NCBI GenBank assembly: GCA_020975725.1
Contig: QXJR01000030.1
Coordinates: forward strand, 1 to 64,000
Length of the DNA stretch: 64,000 bases
Reading direction: 5' to 3'
Origin: Picocystis sp. L7
Lineage: Eukaryota; Chlorophyta; Picocystophyceae; Picocystales; Picocystaceae
In this document: one piece after another, positions 26,829 to 38,509 of the stretch
Layout: each line of letters starts with the position of its first letter
How positions within the stretch are numbered: position 1 is the first letter of the stretch
Translations under genes and position numbers: made by a program
Notes under the pieces: generated by a model
Databases searched by the model: none
What the model was told of the DNA's origin: nothing
Seen by the model: the letters and a program-made list of their open reading frames with translations, nothing else

Positions 26829-27546
26829 CGCTCGTGTCGAAGCTTCCGTCTCGACCCTGTTGATTCGTGTTGGTTTGGACTCCTTCGCGTCTGTTTGGCC
26901 TTTGGAGTTGCGACTGCTGGACGTCCCCACTACCCTGGATGTGACAGTGAATGCATTCTAGGGGTCCTGACCGTGACTCCACTGGGCCTTGGTCACCAAG
27001 CCAGGATCCTCCCCTGGTCCTTCCTTTCGATCGGTCAAGACCCGCACGTACCCCTCGTACCGAGTGCAGTCACTCGCCACCTTCGAGGAGTACGTACAGA
27101 TCTTGACCAATCAGATTGAATGACCGGGGGGTTCCAGGCTTGCTGACCATGGTCTAGCGCAGGAATTATGTTTTGCCGGGAAAACACCTTCATTTCCATT
27201 TCGTCCCCGATCGATGTGGTTGTATGTTTTCCGTTCGAAAGGGGGAGTCAGACCCCCGTCCCCTAACGCCACCCAAGGACGCCCTATGCCTCCTTCCACC
27301 TTGTGCCCGTAACTACTCTCACTCGGAGGAGTTGGCCATATGGAATGATTGCAAATAGGGGGATTCTTCGTCTGTTAGCTAGGGGTCCAATCTTCATCGT
27401 CAGCAAAGCCACTACAGCCACCCAAGCCCCCCAATCGGATCGGGACGCTGAGCAATTGTTGGGATTGAAAACGACGACCCCGCCATGCTTCGGGGGGTGA
27501 GGGCAGTGAACATCCAACACAAGCGCCACCGCACCGTGCAACAGCC
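26829..27546. promoter_or_regulatory. Shared upstream region of two divergent BspA-like genes
   Basis: 718 bp between the start codons of the two head-to-head genes; it should hold both promoters. It includes TACCGAGTGCAGTCACTCG-like inverted words near 27058-27077. No TATA box or known motif stands out. Confidence 0.5.
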
Positions 27547-29091
27547 ATGGATTTGCCGTCTTTCGCCCTAGCCCTTTTCCCGCTGGTAGGAACGATCGCC
27601 CAGCAAGTCTTCGCAGGAAATGTGCCCGACTTGATCTTCCTGGCCGATAATGGCGTGACCCTGATGTGCCCGGACGCGGAAGTGGGCGATAAATGGAAGG
27701 TGAACGGAGTTACGTACACCAAGCGTGACAGAGCCGGCCTGGATGCCTTGCTCGCTGAAGATGAGAACGATCCGGAGATTGCACGAACGTGCACGACCGG
27801 GATCACCGACATGAAGAATCTCTTCTCTCGGAAAGGCGGCTTCAACCAAGACATCGGCAGCTGGGACACCAGCAGTGTGATCAACATGGAGTCCATGTTC
27901 GCTGTAGCCGTCAGCTTTAACCAAGACATCAGCAACTGGAACACTAGCCAGGTGACCAACATGGAGTCTATGTTCTTTGATGCTAACAGCTTCAACCAAG
28001 ACATCGGTAGCTGGGACACCAGCCAGGTGACCACCATGAAAAACATGTTCCATCTTGCCAGCAACTTCAACCAAGACATCGGCAGCTGGGACACCAGCCA
28101 GGTGATACAAATGGACACCATGTTCGAATCTGCCGGCAACTTTGATCAAGATATCGGGAGCTGGAACACTGGCCAGGTAACCGACATGGGCTTCATGTTT
28201 GCAGGTGCCACCAACTTTGACCAAGACATCGGAGGCTGGGACACCAGCAGTGTGATTAACATGGAGTACATGTTCAATAGTGCTCGCAGCTTCAACCAAG
28301 ATATCAGTGGCTGGGACACCAGCCAGGTGAGGAACATGCGGAGCATGTTCCTTCTCGCCAGTAGCTTCAACCAAAACATCGGCAGCTGGAACACCAGCCA
28401 GGTGAGTAACATGGGCTTCATGTTTGCACTTGCCACCAGCTTTGACCAAGACATCGGCAGCTGGAACACGGGCCAGGTGACCAACATGGGGTCCATGTTT
28501 CGATCAGCGAGTAACTTTAACCAAGATATCGGCAACTGGAACACGGGTCAGGTGACAAACATGGCCTCCATGTTTGCAGAGGCCACCAAATTCAACCATG
28601 ACATCGGGAACTGGGATATTAGCATGGTGACCGACATGAAATACATGTTCGATAGGGCCAGCAGCTTCAACCAAGACATCAGCAGCTGGGACACCAGCAG
28701 TGTGATCAACATGGAGTCCATGTTCGCTGTAGCCGTCAGCTTTAACGAAGACATCAGCAACTGGAGCACTAGCCAGGTGACCAACATGGAGTCCATGTTC
28801 TTTGATGCTAACAGCTTCAACCAAGACATCGGTAGCTGGGACACCAGCCAGGTGATCGACATGAGGCGCATGTTTAATGGTGCTGACAGCTTCAACCAAG
28901 ACATTGGCACCTGGGACACTAGCCAGGTGATAGACATGAGCCACATGTTCCAAGATGCCAGCAGCTTCAACCAGGACCTCTCAGGGTGGTGTGTGGAATT
29001 CATAAGTAGCTTTCCAAATTCCTTTGATACTGGCGCAGGATTCCAAGGTCAAACTGCGAATCAGCCTAAATGGGGAGTTCCATGTCCTTGA
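27547..29091 (+). CDS. Secreted BspA/DUF285 repeat protein, single module with 16 repeats
   Basis: 514 residues from the ATG at 27547. The signal peptide is [24 protein letters not shown]. An [21 protein letters not shown] lead and CTTGIT open the repeat domain, as in the neighbour at 25206. Sixteen 25-residue repeats (75 bp each, in register) follow without a gap, then DLSGWCVE and a terminal Cys-Pro. Unlike its neighbour it has no membrane anchor, so it is probably released or held by partners. Repeats 2-3 and 13-14 are almost identical also at DNA level, which shows internal duplication or conversion. An AATAAA lies about 120 bp after the stop. Confidence 0.85.
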   Translation: MDLPSFALALFPLVGTIAQQVFAGNVPDLIFLADNGVTLMCPDAEVGDKWKVNGVTYTKRDRAGLDALLAEDENDPEIARTCTTGITDMKNLFSRKGGFNQDIGSWDTSSVINMESMFAVAVSFNQDISNWNTSQVTNMESMFFDANSFNQDIGSWDTSQVTTMKNMFHLASNFNQDIGSWDTSQVIQMDTMFESAGNFDQDIGSWNTGQVTDMGFMFAGATNFDQDIGGWDTSSVINMEYMFNSARSFNQDISGWDTSQVRNMRSMFLLASSFNQNIGSWNTSQVSNMGFMFALATSFDQDIGSWNTGQVTNMGSMFRSASNFNQDIGNWNTGQVTNMASMFAEATKFNHDIGNWDISMVTDMKYMFDRASSFNQDISSWDTSSVINMESMFAVAVSFNEDISNWSTSQVTNMESMFFDANSFNQDIGSWDTSQVIDMRRMFNGADSFNQDIGTWDTSQVIDMSHMFQDASSFNQDLSGWCVEFISSFPNSFDTGAGFQGQTANQPKWGVPCP

Positions 29092-29660
29092 TGTATTTGA
29101 CGTGCATGAAAAGTATGAGTCTGGCGGAACGGGCTTCAATGATCCTTATTTAATGGGAGCGCAAACCTGCTGGTATGCTCAAAATCTGCGATGGGCTTGA
29201 GAGAGTCGATTCAATAAACGTAATTTGATTTAGTACCCGATGGGTCTCCTATAGGAAGATAAACCTTGTTGCTGTCTTTGTATGGATGTGGCTTACACCT
29301 TGGCAGGTGCAATCAAGTCAAGGTCCGTGCTTCAAACTGCTCGCTTGTTCTACAACACTAGGAAATGGGGTGAGGGAACAATTGCCCCAGGTCTTCCTTG
29401 GAGAAGCCTCTTTCTCCCTTCACTCTTCTCGGTAGCCCGTGCAAGGTCACAGGACGCGCATTTACTTGCTTGAACGGATGGTTTCGGATCTTACGTATGT
29501 ATGAGAATGCATTTGGGATATGAATACAACCGATATCTACATTCCAAGCTCATTACTCCGTAGCCCCCCTTCCCCATGGTAGGCGATTCACCGAGAGGCC
29601 CGGATTTTAGCTAATAGGAAACGCCTTGCTTTAAGCATACAGAGATTTACGTAATTTCAG
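29092..29660. other. Intergenic stretch
   Basis: 3' flank of the BspA-like gene and flank of the copia element. No gene or LTR copy recognised. Confidence 0.5.
29213..29218 (+). terminator. Candidate polyadenylation signal
   Basis: AATAAA about 120 bp after the stop of the BspA-like gene at 27547-29091. Confidence 0.4.
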
Positions 29661-32600
29661 TTACCCTCCCTTGGAAAAGGTTGGTGAGAATAGGAAGGGG
29701 AGAAGAAGGCTCTTCGTTGGAGGGCCAGAGACAACTTGCCCTTTACAATCCGTTCTATATCGGTTAAAGTGTTGTTCTTCAAGTTGGTACGTGACGGTGC
29801 AAGGCGTGTCACGAGAGGCCATGCTTATTGTTGCTTTTAAGTACTTGGGTACCCCTTTGGCTGCCTTGAGGTGGTACTTAGTGGGACAAGCCATGAATCT
29901 GGACAGTTGTGAAGCAGCTTGGCAGAGGTCTGGTCTGGTAGTGGTTGAGAGGTAGAGTAGACTCCCAACAAGGATTTGGTACTCCGTGGTGTCACAGGGT
30001 TCACCATCCTTTTCACTGGTTAACACCACATCCAAGGGAATCTTCTTGGTTTTGCAGTCCTCCATGTTAAACTGCTTGATTAACTTCTGGATCTTCTCAG
30101 GTTCACTGAGATAGATTAACTTCTTGTTTCTGTCTCTGTTAACCTTCATGCCACAGAAGGAGGCTGCACCCAGGTCTTTGGCATCATAGTGCTTGCAGAT
30201 GGTATCTATCACTGCCTGGGTGGTATTGAGATCTTGAGCAACAACCAGCAGGTCATCCACATACACTAGGATGAGGCACTCCTTGCCAGTTTTCTGATGC
30301 TTGCACTTGAGGATGGTGTCATCCACAGAGTTGCATTTTAATCCTAGTTCCTTCTTCAATGTGTTTGTGAGGTGCTGATACCACATTCTGGGGGCCTGTT
30401 TCAATCCATAGAGGGACTTCTCCAGTTTAAGTACCAGGTTAGGTTCCTGGTTAAGTTGTCGGTCGTCCCTCAGTCCCTTAGGGATCTCGAGGTAAATTTC
30501 CTCGTTCAGTTCTGCGTTGAGGAAAGCGGTCTTAATGTCCACCTGCTGAACCTCATAGTTAACCAGGGCTGCATAGGTGAGAAAGGCCCTTTGAGCCACT
30601 TTGCCCGAGGTGGGGGCAAACACCTCGTGGAAATCCACTCCTGCACGCTGCTCGAAGCCACGCACGCACAGGCGGGCTTTGTAGCGCTCCACCTGACCGT
30701 CGCCGTCGGTCTTCACCTTGAACACCCACGTGGTGGTCAAGGGGGTGCGACCAGGAGGGAGAGTGACCAGGCGCCAAGTGCCGTTCTTGGCCAAAGAGGT
30801 GAGCTCGTCGGTGATGGCGTGTTGCCAGAGCTCGGCGTCTGGACGAGCCATGGCGCGAGCGTAACCGGAAAAGCTGTCGTCAAGCTCCCACTGACGCGTT
30901 GCTTTCGCTCTCATGGCGCTGCCTTTTCTTGGACGCAGGTTGTATGGATGCGCTGGAGCTGCTGGATGGATGGACTTGGGTTCCACTGCTTGCGGATGGC
31001 AGGTTCTGGGAGTGCTGAGGGAGCTTCTTTAGCCACAAGAGTGGCTTCCTCAACACTTTCATGATGCTCAGGAGGTGTGAAGGACACACCTGGAGCATTG
31101 TTTGGACAAGCAGCTGTGGGCGTGCTGCTGCCGTCTTCAGGCAGCAACTGCGAGTTTTCTGCTGCTGCACCATCCTGCTGGATGGTTGTTTGCGACTCAC
31201 TGACTGGTGGTGATGCCTGATGTGACCCTGGAGGTCCATCCATACTTGCTGCAGATGATTGGCTGAACTGTGGAGGTTCAGGGAGCAGGTCTGGGACGAC
31301 CTGTGCGCTGTCGGGTGTTTGGCTTTGGTTCATTGACTGACTGCTGAATTTGTCTTCCACAAAGCTCACGTTTCTGCTGAGAGCAATTTTGTTGTCCACC
31401 AGGACGCGGTAAGTGGAGCTGTTGTGATAGCCGATGAATGTGCCTTTCACTGACCTTGCGCTGAATTTGCTGCTTCGCTTCTCAGGAGGTATGAGGACCC
31501 AGGCATCGCACCCAAAGGTGCGGAATTGGTTCAAGTTGGGCAAGGTGCCCGTCAATACTTCCAGTGGTGTTTTGCCATCCAAGGCAAGGGAGACTGGTGT
31601 GCGATTACGCACAAAATTGGCACAGCGCACAGCCTCTCCCCAGAGAGTTTCAGGGAGTCCTGCACGGATGAGCATTGCACGGGCGCTGTCATGAAGCGTT
31701 CTGTGCAATCGTTCAGCAGCGTTTTGCTGAGGCGTGTATCCTGCTGTTGTTTCATGCGTGATTCCTCGATCTTTGAGGAACTTTTGCAATGCATTTGACT
31801 GAAATTCTGATCCCAGATCTGATCGTATGGCTTTCACCCTGTAGCCTGCTTTTGCGATTTTCTCGAATGTGTTGATTCCTTCCATCAGCGCACCTGATGC
31901 ACTGGACTTGTTGGGTAAGAGAAACACCAGGCTTGCTTTGGAAGCCTGGTCATATAAGGACAAATAGTAAGTCTGTCCACCTGGAGTTTCTGGTATGGGT
32001 CCGACAAGGTCTGTATAGACCAGATCCAATGGCTCATAGGTATAGTTACTGGGGCGAAATGGTTGAGCAGTCTGCTTCGCTTGGATACAGGATTCACAGG
32101 CCCCGTCTAGCTTGTGGGGCAATCCAAGGAGCTTCAGCCGGGGTGCACTTGCGTGCCCAAGGCGTTCATGCCATCGCTGAGCGGTAGTCACCAGGGCATA
32201 GACGTGGTCAGCACTCGGGGTAGTCTCGATGACCCCTTTTGCACATTCCACCCTGCAGGTCCCACGGGTGAATAGGACCTGGGCCCCTGCCTTTGTGGCA
32301 GCAGGTACTGAAAACAGGTTGTGTGCAAAACCAGGGATGTAGTAAACATTTGTGAGGCGCACAGGTGTGCCTGTTTTTGATCTAATCACACTGTTTCCCT
32401 TAAATTCACTTGTTAACTGCTGCCCGTTGGCACATGTGATTGCCACATGGGCTGTTTGACGAGTTGCTGGGTCAATCAAGCCGGGATCACCTGTCATATG
32501 AAATGAGGCACCAGAATCAATGATCCAGGTGTTCTCCATGCTTAAGCTGCCACTTGAAGAGAGTGATATGCCTGATGGTGTAGAGGAATGGGCTGTGAGA

Positions 32601-33460
32601 CCATTTTGTCTTGGCATGCTTGGATGCGTGGTGCCGATGGCCGTGAGGGAGAATCCAATTGGACTCTCTTCACGTTTGGGCCCATGTTGAGCTTCCAACA
32701 CCTCATTCTGTCCAGGTGTTTGATGTTTTCCACCTTGGCTGTTCTTTTTCTTCAGTTTGCGACACTCGGAACGAACGTGTCCATGAAATTTGCAATATGT
32801 GCAAAATGGTCTTGATTTTCTGGGCTTCCCTTTGGTGGAGGAGGCTGTCATTGCCTTTCCACTAAACTCCGTGGACTCGAATCGCAATATTGCATTGCGG
32901 ACATTCTCGATGTTGAGTTCTTGATGGTAATTTTCAACCACATGTTTGATCATGGAGTATTGAGATGGCAAGCCGTTGAGTATGGCCGTGCATATGGCCA
33001 TTTCACCAATGTCGTAACCATTGTCTCGGAGCTCGCTTGCAAGACTTGTGACTCGCTTGATGAAGTCATCCGATTGCTCCTTGTCTTCCATCCGTATGTT
33101 GTGGAGTGTCTTGAGGAGGTGAGAAGTCCGAGAGAGCGATTGTTGCTTGTAAAGGGATTGGAGCTTTTCCCATATGCTCTTTGCCGTTGTGCACCCTTCA
33201 AGGATCCCTTTGAAACAATGCGGCACTCTCATGAGGATACGAGCTTGCGCCTTTGCGGCGATTCTGACCTTCTCAAGGTCGTCGGATGTGTAATGCTCGG
33301 CATTGGTTGTTGAAAGTCGGGGTTCTTGATCCACATAGTCCCAAAGGTCCATCAAGATGAGGCTATTTTTCATCTTGTAGGACCATTCCGGCCAATTCGT
33401 GTTGCTTAGCTCGGGGATTCCATCCCGATCCACGGATTCTAGGGTTTGGTTGGATGCCAT
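29661..33460 (-). mobile_element. Ty1/copia retroelement, broken
   Basis: Minus-strand fossil. 30911-33460 encodes Gag with a CCHC knuckle (CTYCKFHGHVRSEC), an aspartic protease (WIIDSGASFHM) and an integrase with the HERLGH zinc head and SDLGSEFQS / PQQNAAERLHR core. 29661-30986 encodes a copia reverse transcriptase (YKARLCVRGFEQ, DIKTAFLNAEL, LVYVDDLLV). Integrase before reverse transcriptase defines copia order. No LTR pair is found, though a tRNA-Met-like primer word, TGGTATC, lies upstream of gag on the minus strand at 33638-33644. About two breaks. The GC balance is closer to 50% than in the neighbouring host genes. Confidence 0.85.
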
Positions 33461-33917
33461 TTTTGTTTTCGAAGCTTTACTTCGCTGAAAAACGAGCTTG
33501 CAAGGCTCTTAACCTAGTGTGAGACTCGTCTGTCCTGCCTGAAAAGGGGGTCTGAAATCCCCTGGCCGAACCGAGCGTGGCGGTTTCGGACGATGGATGG
33601 GACGATGGCGTGGCGGCTCAAGGGGTTGCTCGACGTGGATACCAGAGAGTGTAACACATGCATTAACCCACTCAGTACATATAGTGGGTGGTATTTCATC
33701 AAAGTTAAGTCACGCGCATGATGAGGCGAGCACGGACACGGCTTGGTTCTCGGGGACGACGTCCTCGTCTGCGGTAGAGAATAAACTCCCACAGAGGGAT
33801 CCTGCACCCCTTTTCTCAATAAAGGGAAAGGGGACGAAAGGGGACGAAAGGGGTGAAGGGAAAGGGGACGAAAGGGGTGAAGGGGAAGGTATAAGACGTG
33901 TGTGCACCATCGACGCC
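33461..33917. other. Upstream region of the FtsHi gene with copia leader and minisatellite
   Basis: The left part is probably copia leader. An ACCCACT...AGTGGGT inverted repeat lies at 33666-33689. 33820-33890 is a short array of AAAGGGGACGAAAGGGG-type units directly before the FtsHi start. An open frame runs in from 33597 in phase with the FtsHi first exon, but its composition is repeat-like. Confidence 0.5.
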
Positions 33918-36446
33918 ATGGGACGATGGAAGACGTCCGTGTGCGCCACGAACGTCACTCCCAGGAAAGGGAGGAACCAAGAAGGCGGTCCACCCGTTCC
34001 CAAACTCAGCAAACAGGTGAGCACAAAGAAGAAACGCGAGGCGATGGGCGCAGCAGAGCGACGAACGGTCGGGAGAAACCCAAGCTGACCCCGTCGCACG
34101 ACGACGTCGGCGCAGGATCGAAGGAGGATACGAAAGTACGGTCCGTCCAAATCAGACGTCACCATCACCGTGCAGGACGAAAACGGACACGTGCATCCCA
34201 TGCTGCCCGCCAACGTGATGGGAGAGACCTTCGGACAACCCGCCGTGGAACCGGACTGGAAGAACCTGCCGCGCATGCCTTTCATGGAATTCTACCAAGG
34301 ACTGCGAGAAAGGAACTGGACCTCGGATTACTTCGTCCAATCTTCCGATCCGTGGAAAGTGGACGTGTTCCGGGACGGTGGAAGGTCGTGGAAATCCAGC
34401 TTCTGGGGAAAGAGGATCCTCGTCACCCAACTGGACGGACAACAAGCCTGGGTGAACGTGCCCTTCGATGGAGCCAAGAGCTTCCTCAACACCAATCTTT
34501 CCGGAGGAAGGCACGGCCTCTTCGGAGGGATGGAAAGGAAGGCGTTCAAGTACGACCTGCGCCAGTACGGGTACAATCAAATCAAGGAAGAGCTGGAAGG
34601 GGCGTTCCAAAGGAGGCTGCCGGAAGAGTTCAACCAAGAAGAAGTGGAGAACGGGATCTCGGATGATCCGAACGCGTACCCCTACGATTGCCCCGGAGAG
34701 TACTACCTCGACGTAGGGTTCTATCGCACGCCGTCCGAGCCGGACGTGGTCTTCCTGGACGATCTTCCCGCCATGGTGTTCATCCTGGGGGCCGCGGGGT
34801 TCATCGTGGTCAGCTTGTTCTTCGGCATCTTCAAGCCGAGGAAAGCTATGCCCTCGGATCCTGTGCAAGCGATCGAGTTTGGCCAGTCCAAGGGCCTGGC
34901 GAGGAAAGAAGGGAAAACCAGCATCAAGTTCGACGACGTGGGTGGTCTGGGTCGGGAAGTGGAAGAGTTCCAGGAGGTGGTGGAGTTCTTGAAGGATCCA
35001 ATCCGGTTCACCACTCTCGGCGCAAAGCCGCCCAAGGGTCTGCTGTTGGAGGGTGGTCCCGGAACGGGCAAGACCCTCGTGGCCAAGGCCATCGCCGGGG
35101 AAGCGGGCGTACCGTTTTATGAAATGTCGGGTTCGGAGTTTGTGGAGATCATCGTGGGAGTGGGAGCAGCCAGGGTGCGAGACCTCTTCAAGAGGGCGCG
35201 CATCAATGCTCCCTGCATCATTTTCATCGACGAGATCGATGCGCTCGGTTTTGCGAGGGCAGATAGCCAGACGCAGACCAACGAGGAGAGGGAGCAAACC
35301 CTCAATCAGTTGCTTACGGAGATGGACGGCTTCACGCCGGACACCGGGGTCGTCTTGGTGGCGGCCACGAATCGCGCGGACCTCCTGGATCCTGCGCTTA
35401 TGAGGGCGGGGAGGTTCGACCGGAAGATCAAGATCCAACTTCCCACGGAAGAGGGACGCTTCGAGATCCTCAAGGTGCACGCCAGGAAGCACAGGGTCGC
35501 TCCCGGTTTGGATCTGAGACAGCTTGCGAGGGATCTGCCCGGGCTCTCGGGCGCGGAGCTCGCGAACCTGATGAACGAGGCGGCGTTGACTGCCGTGCGT
35601 AGGGACGCGGGAGAGATCCATGATGTGGATGTCTACGCGGCCATGGATCGCATTTTGGAGGGGGCGAAACGACCGGGCCTGTCCAGGAAACTAGGAGTGG
35701 TGTACGGGCTGGCGGTGCACGAGGCTGGGGTGGCGATCGCGGCTTCGATTCTCCGCATGAGGAAGGACTGCGTGGAAGAAATAAGGAGGGTCAGCATGGT
35801 TCCGCGGGGGAAGGACTGGACCCGGACGGTGTTCGTGTACAGCTCGGACGATGCGTACACGCCCATCACTCGGGCGAGGCTCCTGGAACAGATCCAAGTG
35901 CTGCTCGCCGGACGAGCAGCGGAGGAGGTGGTGTTTGGTTCCAGGCACGGCCCCTCCACGTACGGTACGGGGGACCTGAACGATGCGACCGCCCTCGCCA
36001 CGCGGTTGGTGGGCAATTACGGCCTTTCGGAGCGCGGCATCGTCACCCTGATTCCTGAGCTGCGGGGGGATCAGCTCAAGAGGAACATGGGGATGTCCCA
36101 GATCGCCTCCAGCGCCACCTCCTCGCACACGGAAGTATTGGAAGGGATCACCCTTCCCACGGAGTTCTCCAAGGAGATGGTGGGGTTCGAGGTGCACGAG
36201 ATATTGAAGGTGTGTTACGCCGAGGTCTGCGGGATCCTGTCCGAGCACCGGGGCGCCCTATTGGCGGTGGCCGATCGGCTCCTGGACTCGGAGCAGATTT
36301 TCGGCGAGGAATTGGTCCGCATCCTGGAAGCGGGTGGATCGAACAAGAGCATGCAGCTGGGTCCAGGTTCTTCGTCTCCTTTGACGGAAGGGGCAGTTCC
36401 TTACCAGGCCTCGTGGGAGAAACCACGTCCACGGACCGTTCCTTGA
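33918..36446 (+). CDS. FtsHi4-like AAA protein (protease-dead FtsH), plastid import motor candidate
   Basis: Spliced model: exon 1 33918-34016, intron 34017-34115 (GTGAGC...CAG), exon 2 34116-36446; phase 0, about 809 residues. N-terminal region, then one membrane helix ([18 protein letters not shown]), AAA domain with Walker A GGPGTGKT, Walker B IIFIDEID and second region of homology [21 protein letters not shown]. The M41 peptidase zinc motif reads HEAGV where active FtsH has HEAGH, so proteolysis is not expected. The wording after it ([22 protein letters not shown]) resembles plant FtsHi4. In plants FtsHi proteins form an ATP-driven import motor with Ycf2 at the inner envelope. The upstream splice is inferred from a plant-like N-terminal extension and frame. 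Confidence 0.82.
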
Positions 36447-36600
36447 CCGCTTTGGAATACATCTTGCAGGGTATGATAGCGAGCACCACCTGGCCGTGAT
36501 TTGGAATCGAACGATCCGTTCCACCGCGGATCCGTTCCTCTCGCGCTCGGCCGAGGTTCGGAGTCACGCGTTCTTGTCGAGCGACTTCCGATGCGTGCGT

Positions 36601-37125
36601 TCATTCTTCTACCTGCTCCGCGAGCACGAACTCGAGGGTGTTGGCGTCGGGATCCCGCGTGAAGATGGCCGATCTTCCGGACTTGCTGGCGGTGTACGGC
36701 CATCCTCTTTCGTCGAGCACCTTCTGGATCCCATGGAGCTCGGACACCGCGATGCAGACGTGTCGATCTCTTCCACCGTGTTCGGGTCTGCGTTCCAGCG
36801 TCGCTGGGTCCGGATTGGGCAGTTCCATGAGGTGCATCTCTTGTCCTGGACCGATGCGTAGGTATGCGCCACGGAACGGCAGTTTCGAAGACGGTCGGTT
36901 TGGATTGACGGACAGCTCCAGTACGTCGCAGTAGAAGGCCATGGATCTCTCGAGGTCTTCGCAGATCACGGCCACGTGCTGCACGCCCAAGAAGGGGTTC
37001 CCGATCCCACCGTGGCCACGAGCCACGGCCTTCCTTTCCCGCGCCTCGCTTGGTTTATCCATCCCGTCGGTTCTTCGACGCACCTGTCCTTTCGACCACG
37101 TCCATCCCCTCGTCTTTCCCGCCAT
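36601..37125 (-). CDS. VOC/glyoxalase-I family protein, plant plastid type
   Basis: 174 residues from the ATG at 37125; a second ATG at 37062 is possible, and the first 40 residues may be targeting sequence. One vicinal-oxygen-chelate fold: VQHVAVICEDLERSMAFYCDVLEL opens the first beta-alpha unit; LPFRGAYLRIG, MHLMELPNPDP, PEHGGRDRHVCIAV and SKSGRSAIFTRDPDANTLEFV complete it. These phrases match a plant and algal glyoxalase-like protein (the Arabidopsis At5g57040 type) very closely. Metal ligands would be the His in QHV and HLME, the His in DRHV and the terminal Glu. The true substrate of this clade is not known; lactoylglutathione lyase activity is only suggested by family name. It converges with the FtsHi gene, 154 bp apart. 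Confidence 0.85.
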   Translation of the reverse strand: MAGKTRGWTWSKGQVRRRTDGMDKPSEARERKAVARGHGGIGNPFLGVQHVAVICEDLERSMAFYCDVLELSVNPNRPSSKLPFRGAYLRIGPGQEMHLMELPNPDPATLERRPEHGGRDRHVCIAVSELHGIQKVLDERGWPYTASKSGRSAIFTRDPDANTLEFVLAEQVEE

Positions 37126-37860
37126 CTTCCTTCCCTCGGACGGGAATCGGAATCGGATGGGAATCGGAGGCGAATGGGAAGGGGGGGGACGGATCCGTAC
37201 CCTCGTGGGGAGGGAGGAAGGGAGGGGAAGAGAAGAAACTCCCCTTTCTCTCGGGGCAGGGCGTGGGGGGGGGGGGGGGTCCCACGTGGGGGAACGAGGG
37301 ACGTATTCCCCCACCGCCACCACCGCCACAGGAGGAAGGGGGGCATCATCCGAGGGGGCCATCCCACCGGACCATCGAGACGTGAGGATCGTACACAAAC
37401 GATCCTGTCCACGAAACCGAGGATGGAATGGGGATGGAAGGTCCGTTCCAAACGCCACCCATGGATCCACAAGTCGGATGGGGCCTTCCCTGACTCGCCA
37501 CACGTTCCCCCACCATGCAAGGGTCGAAGAAACGCGCGAGAATCGCCTCCTCCCATCGTCCCAAGCAAATTCGGAATCCATGCCGGCCACGAGACCGTCC
37601 GCCCAACCGAAAGGACATGGCTCGCCGACTCGAACCAGGATGGGCTGCATCGAACCGATACAGACAAGCAAGCTTCACAAGATTACATCGCACAGGGACG
37701 AACGAACCACCCTTGATGGGAAAGCCTCGGGATGCAGAAGATCCAAACACGTCGCAATCACTTCGGATACATGCAGGTCGGACCTTGCCGATCTCCCTGC
37801 CACGCCCACGGGTGCGTGTCTCCTCGCTTGGTTTATTGGTACGAGCGGATGAACCCGATC
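37126..37860. other. Intergenic, purine/pyrimidine-rich
   Basis: Upstream region of the VOC gene. 37155-37290 is G-rich on the plus strand with a run of 14 G around 37268. An open frame continues from the VOC gene through here, but its Pro/Arg-rich composition looks non-coding. No gene recognised. Confidence 0.5.
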
Positions 37861-38509
37861 CTATGCGCCTGGCGTCTCGTCTTCGTTCTCGTCCTGCCTT
37901 CCCATGAGCTTGGCCACCGCCGGCGTGAGAGCCACCGTGGGTGGAAATCGCAGCGGCGAGGCGGCTTTGTGCGCGGCGTAGGCCAGGGCTGCCGTGCTGG
38001 CCTTTTCGGCGCGCTCGTCCAGCTTCAGGTGCGTCATTTCGATGAGTTTGCCGGTGTCCACGCTCGAACTGAACAGCACGTAGAAGAAGGAGAACGAAAC
38101 CAGCGACAGCGACAAGGATGACACGATGTAGGCCGCACCGTACTTCTTCAGCAGGTCCTTGGCGTCCAACGGTTGTCCGTCGGCGTTTCTCACCGTGAGC
38201 TTCTCCGATAGGAACTGCGTGTGTTTGATTTCGTTCGTCTCCGGGTCAGCGCGTGCCTGTTGGATCCCATCGAACTGGTTTTCGTCGGTTTCATCCGCTT
38301 CTTCGCACCTTCCACGGTCCAGTTTGTTGCTGCGTTCCTTCGCTTTCCTTTCCGTCTTCTCCTCGTCCCATCGCGCGTGGCACGCACGTCCGACGCGTCC
38401 TTCCCACCTTGGATCGAACCCTTGTCCCTTTTTTCCATTCGCACCTCGCACGCGACCCCGTGGCGATGCGTGGAACGCCGGATGCGACGGACATCGTGCT
38501 GGTGCGCAT
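37861..38509 (-). CDS. DUF1279 (FAM210-like) membrane protein
   Basis: Modelled as exon 1 38445-38509, intron 38330-38444 (donor GTGCGA, acceptor CGCAG), exon 2 37861-38329; about 177 residues. The exon-2 frame has no ATG of its own upstream of the domain, which is why a first exon (MRTSTMSVASGVPR, transit-like) is proposed. The C-terminal half carries DUF1279: LLKKYGAAYIVSSLSLSLVSFSFFYVLF (membrane segment), then a loop and ALAYAAHKAASPLRFPPTVALTPAVAKLMGR, the family hallmark. FAM210 proteins sit in mitochondrial or plastid membranes; human FAM210A affects mitochondrial translation. The exact role of the algal and plant members is unknown. The domain call is firm, the splice model tentative. 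Confidence 0.72.

Noticed and set aside
34152-35621. 489-residue antisense frame over the FtsHi gene
   Set aside because: Complement of a coding strand with strong codon bias; no domain sense.
33918-36446. Active FtsH protease
   Set aside because: The zinc motif reads HEAGV, so the protein is called as the protease-dead FtsHi type.
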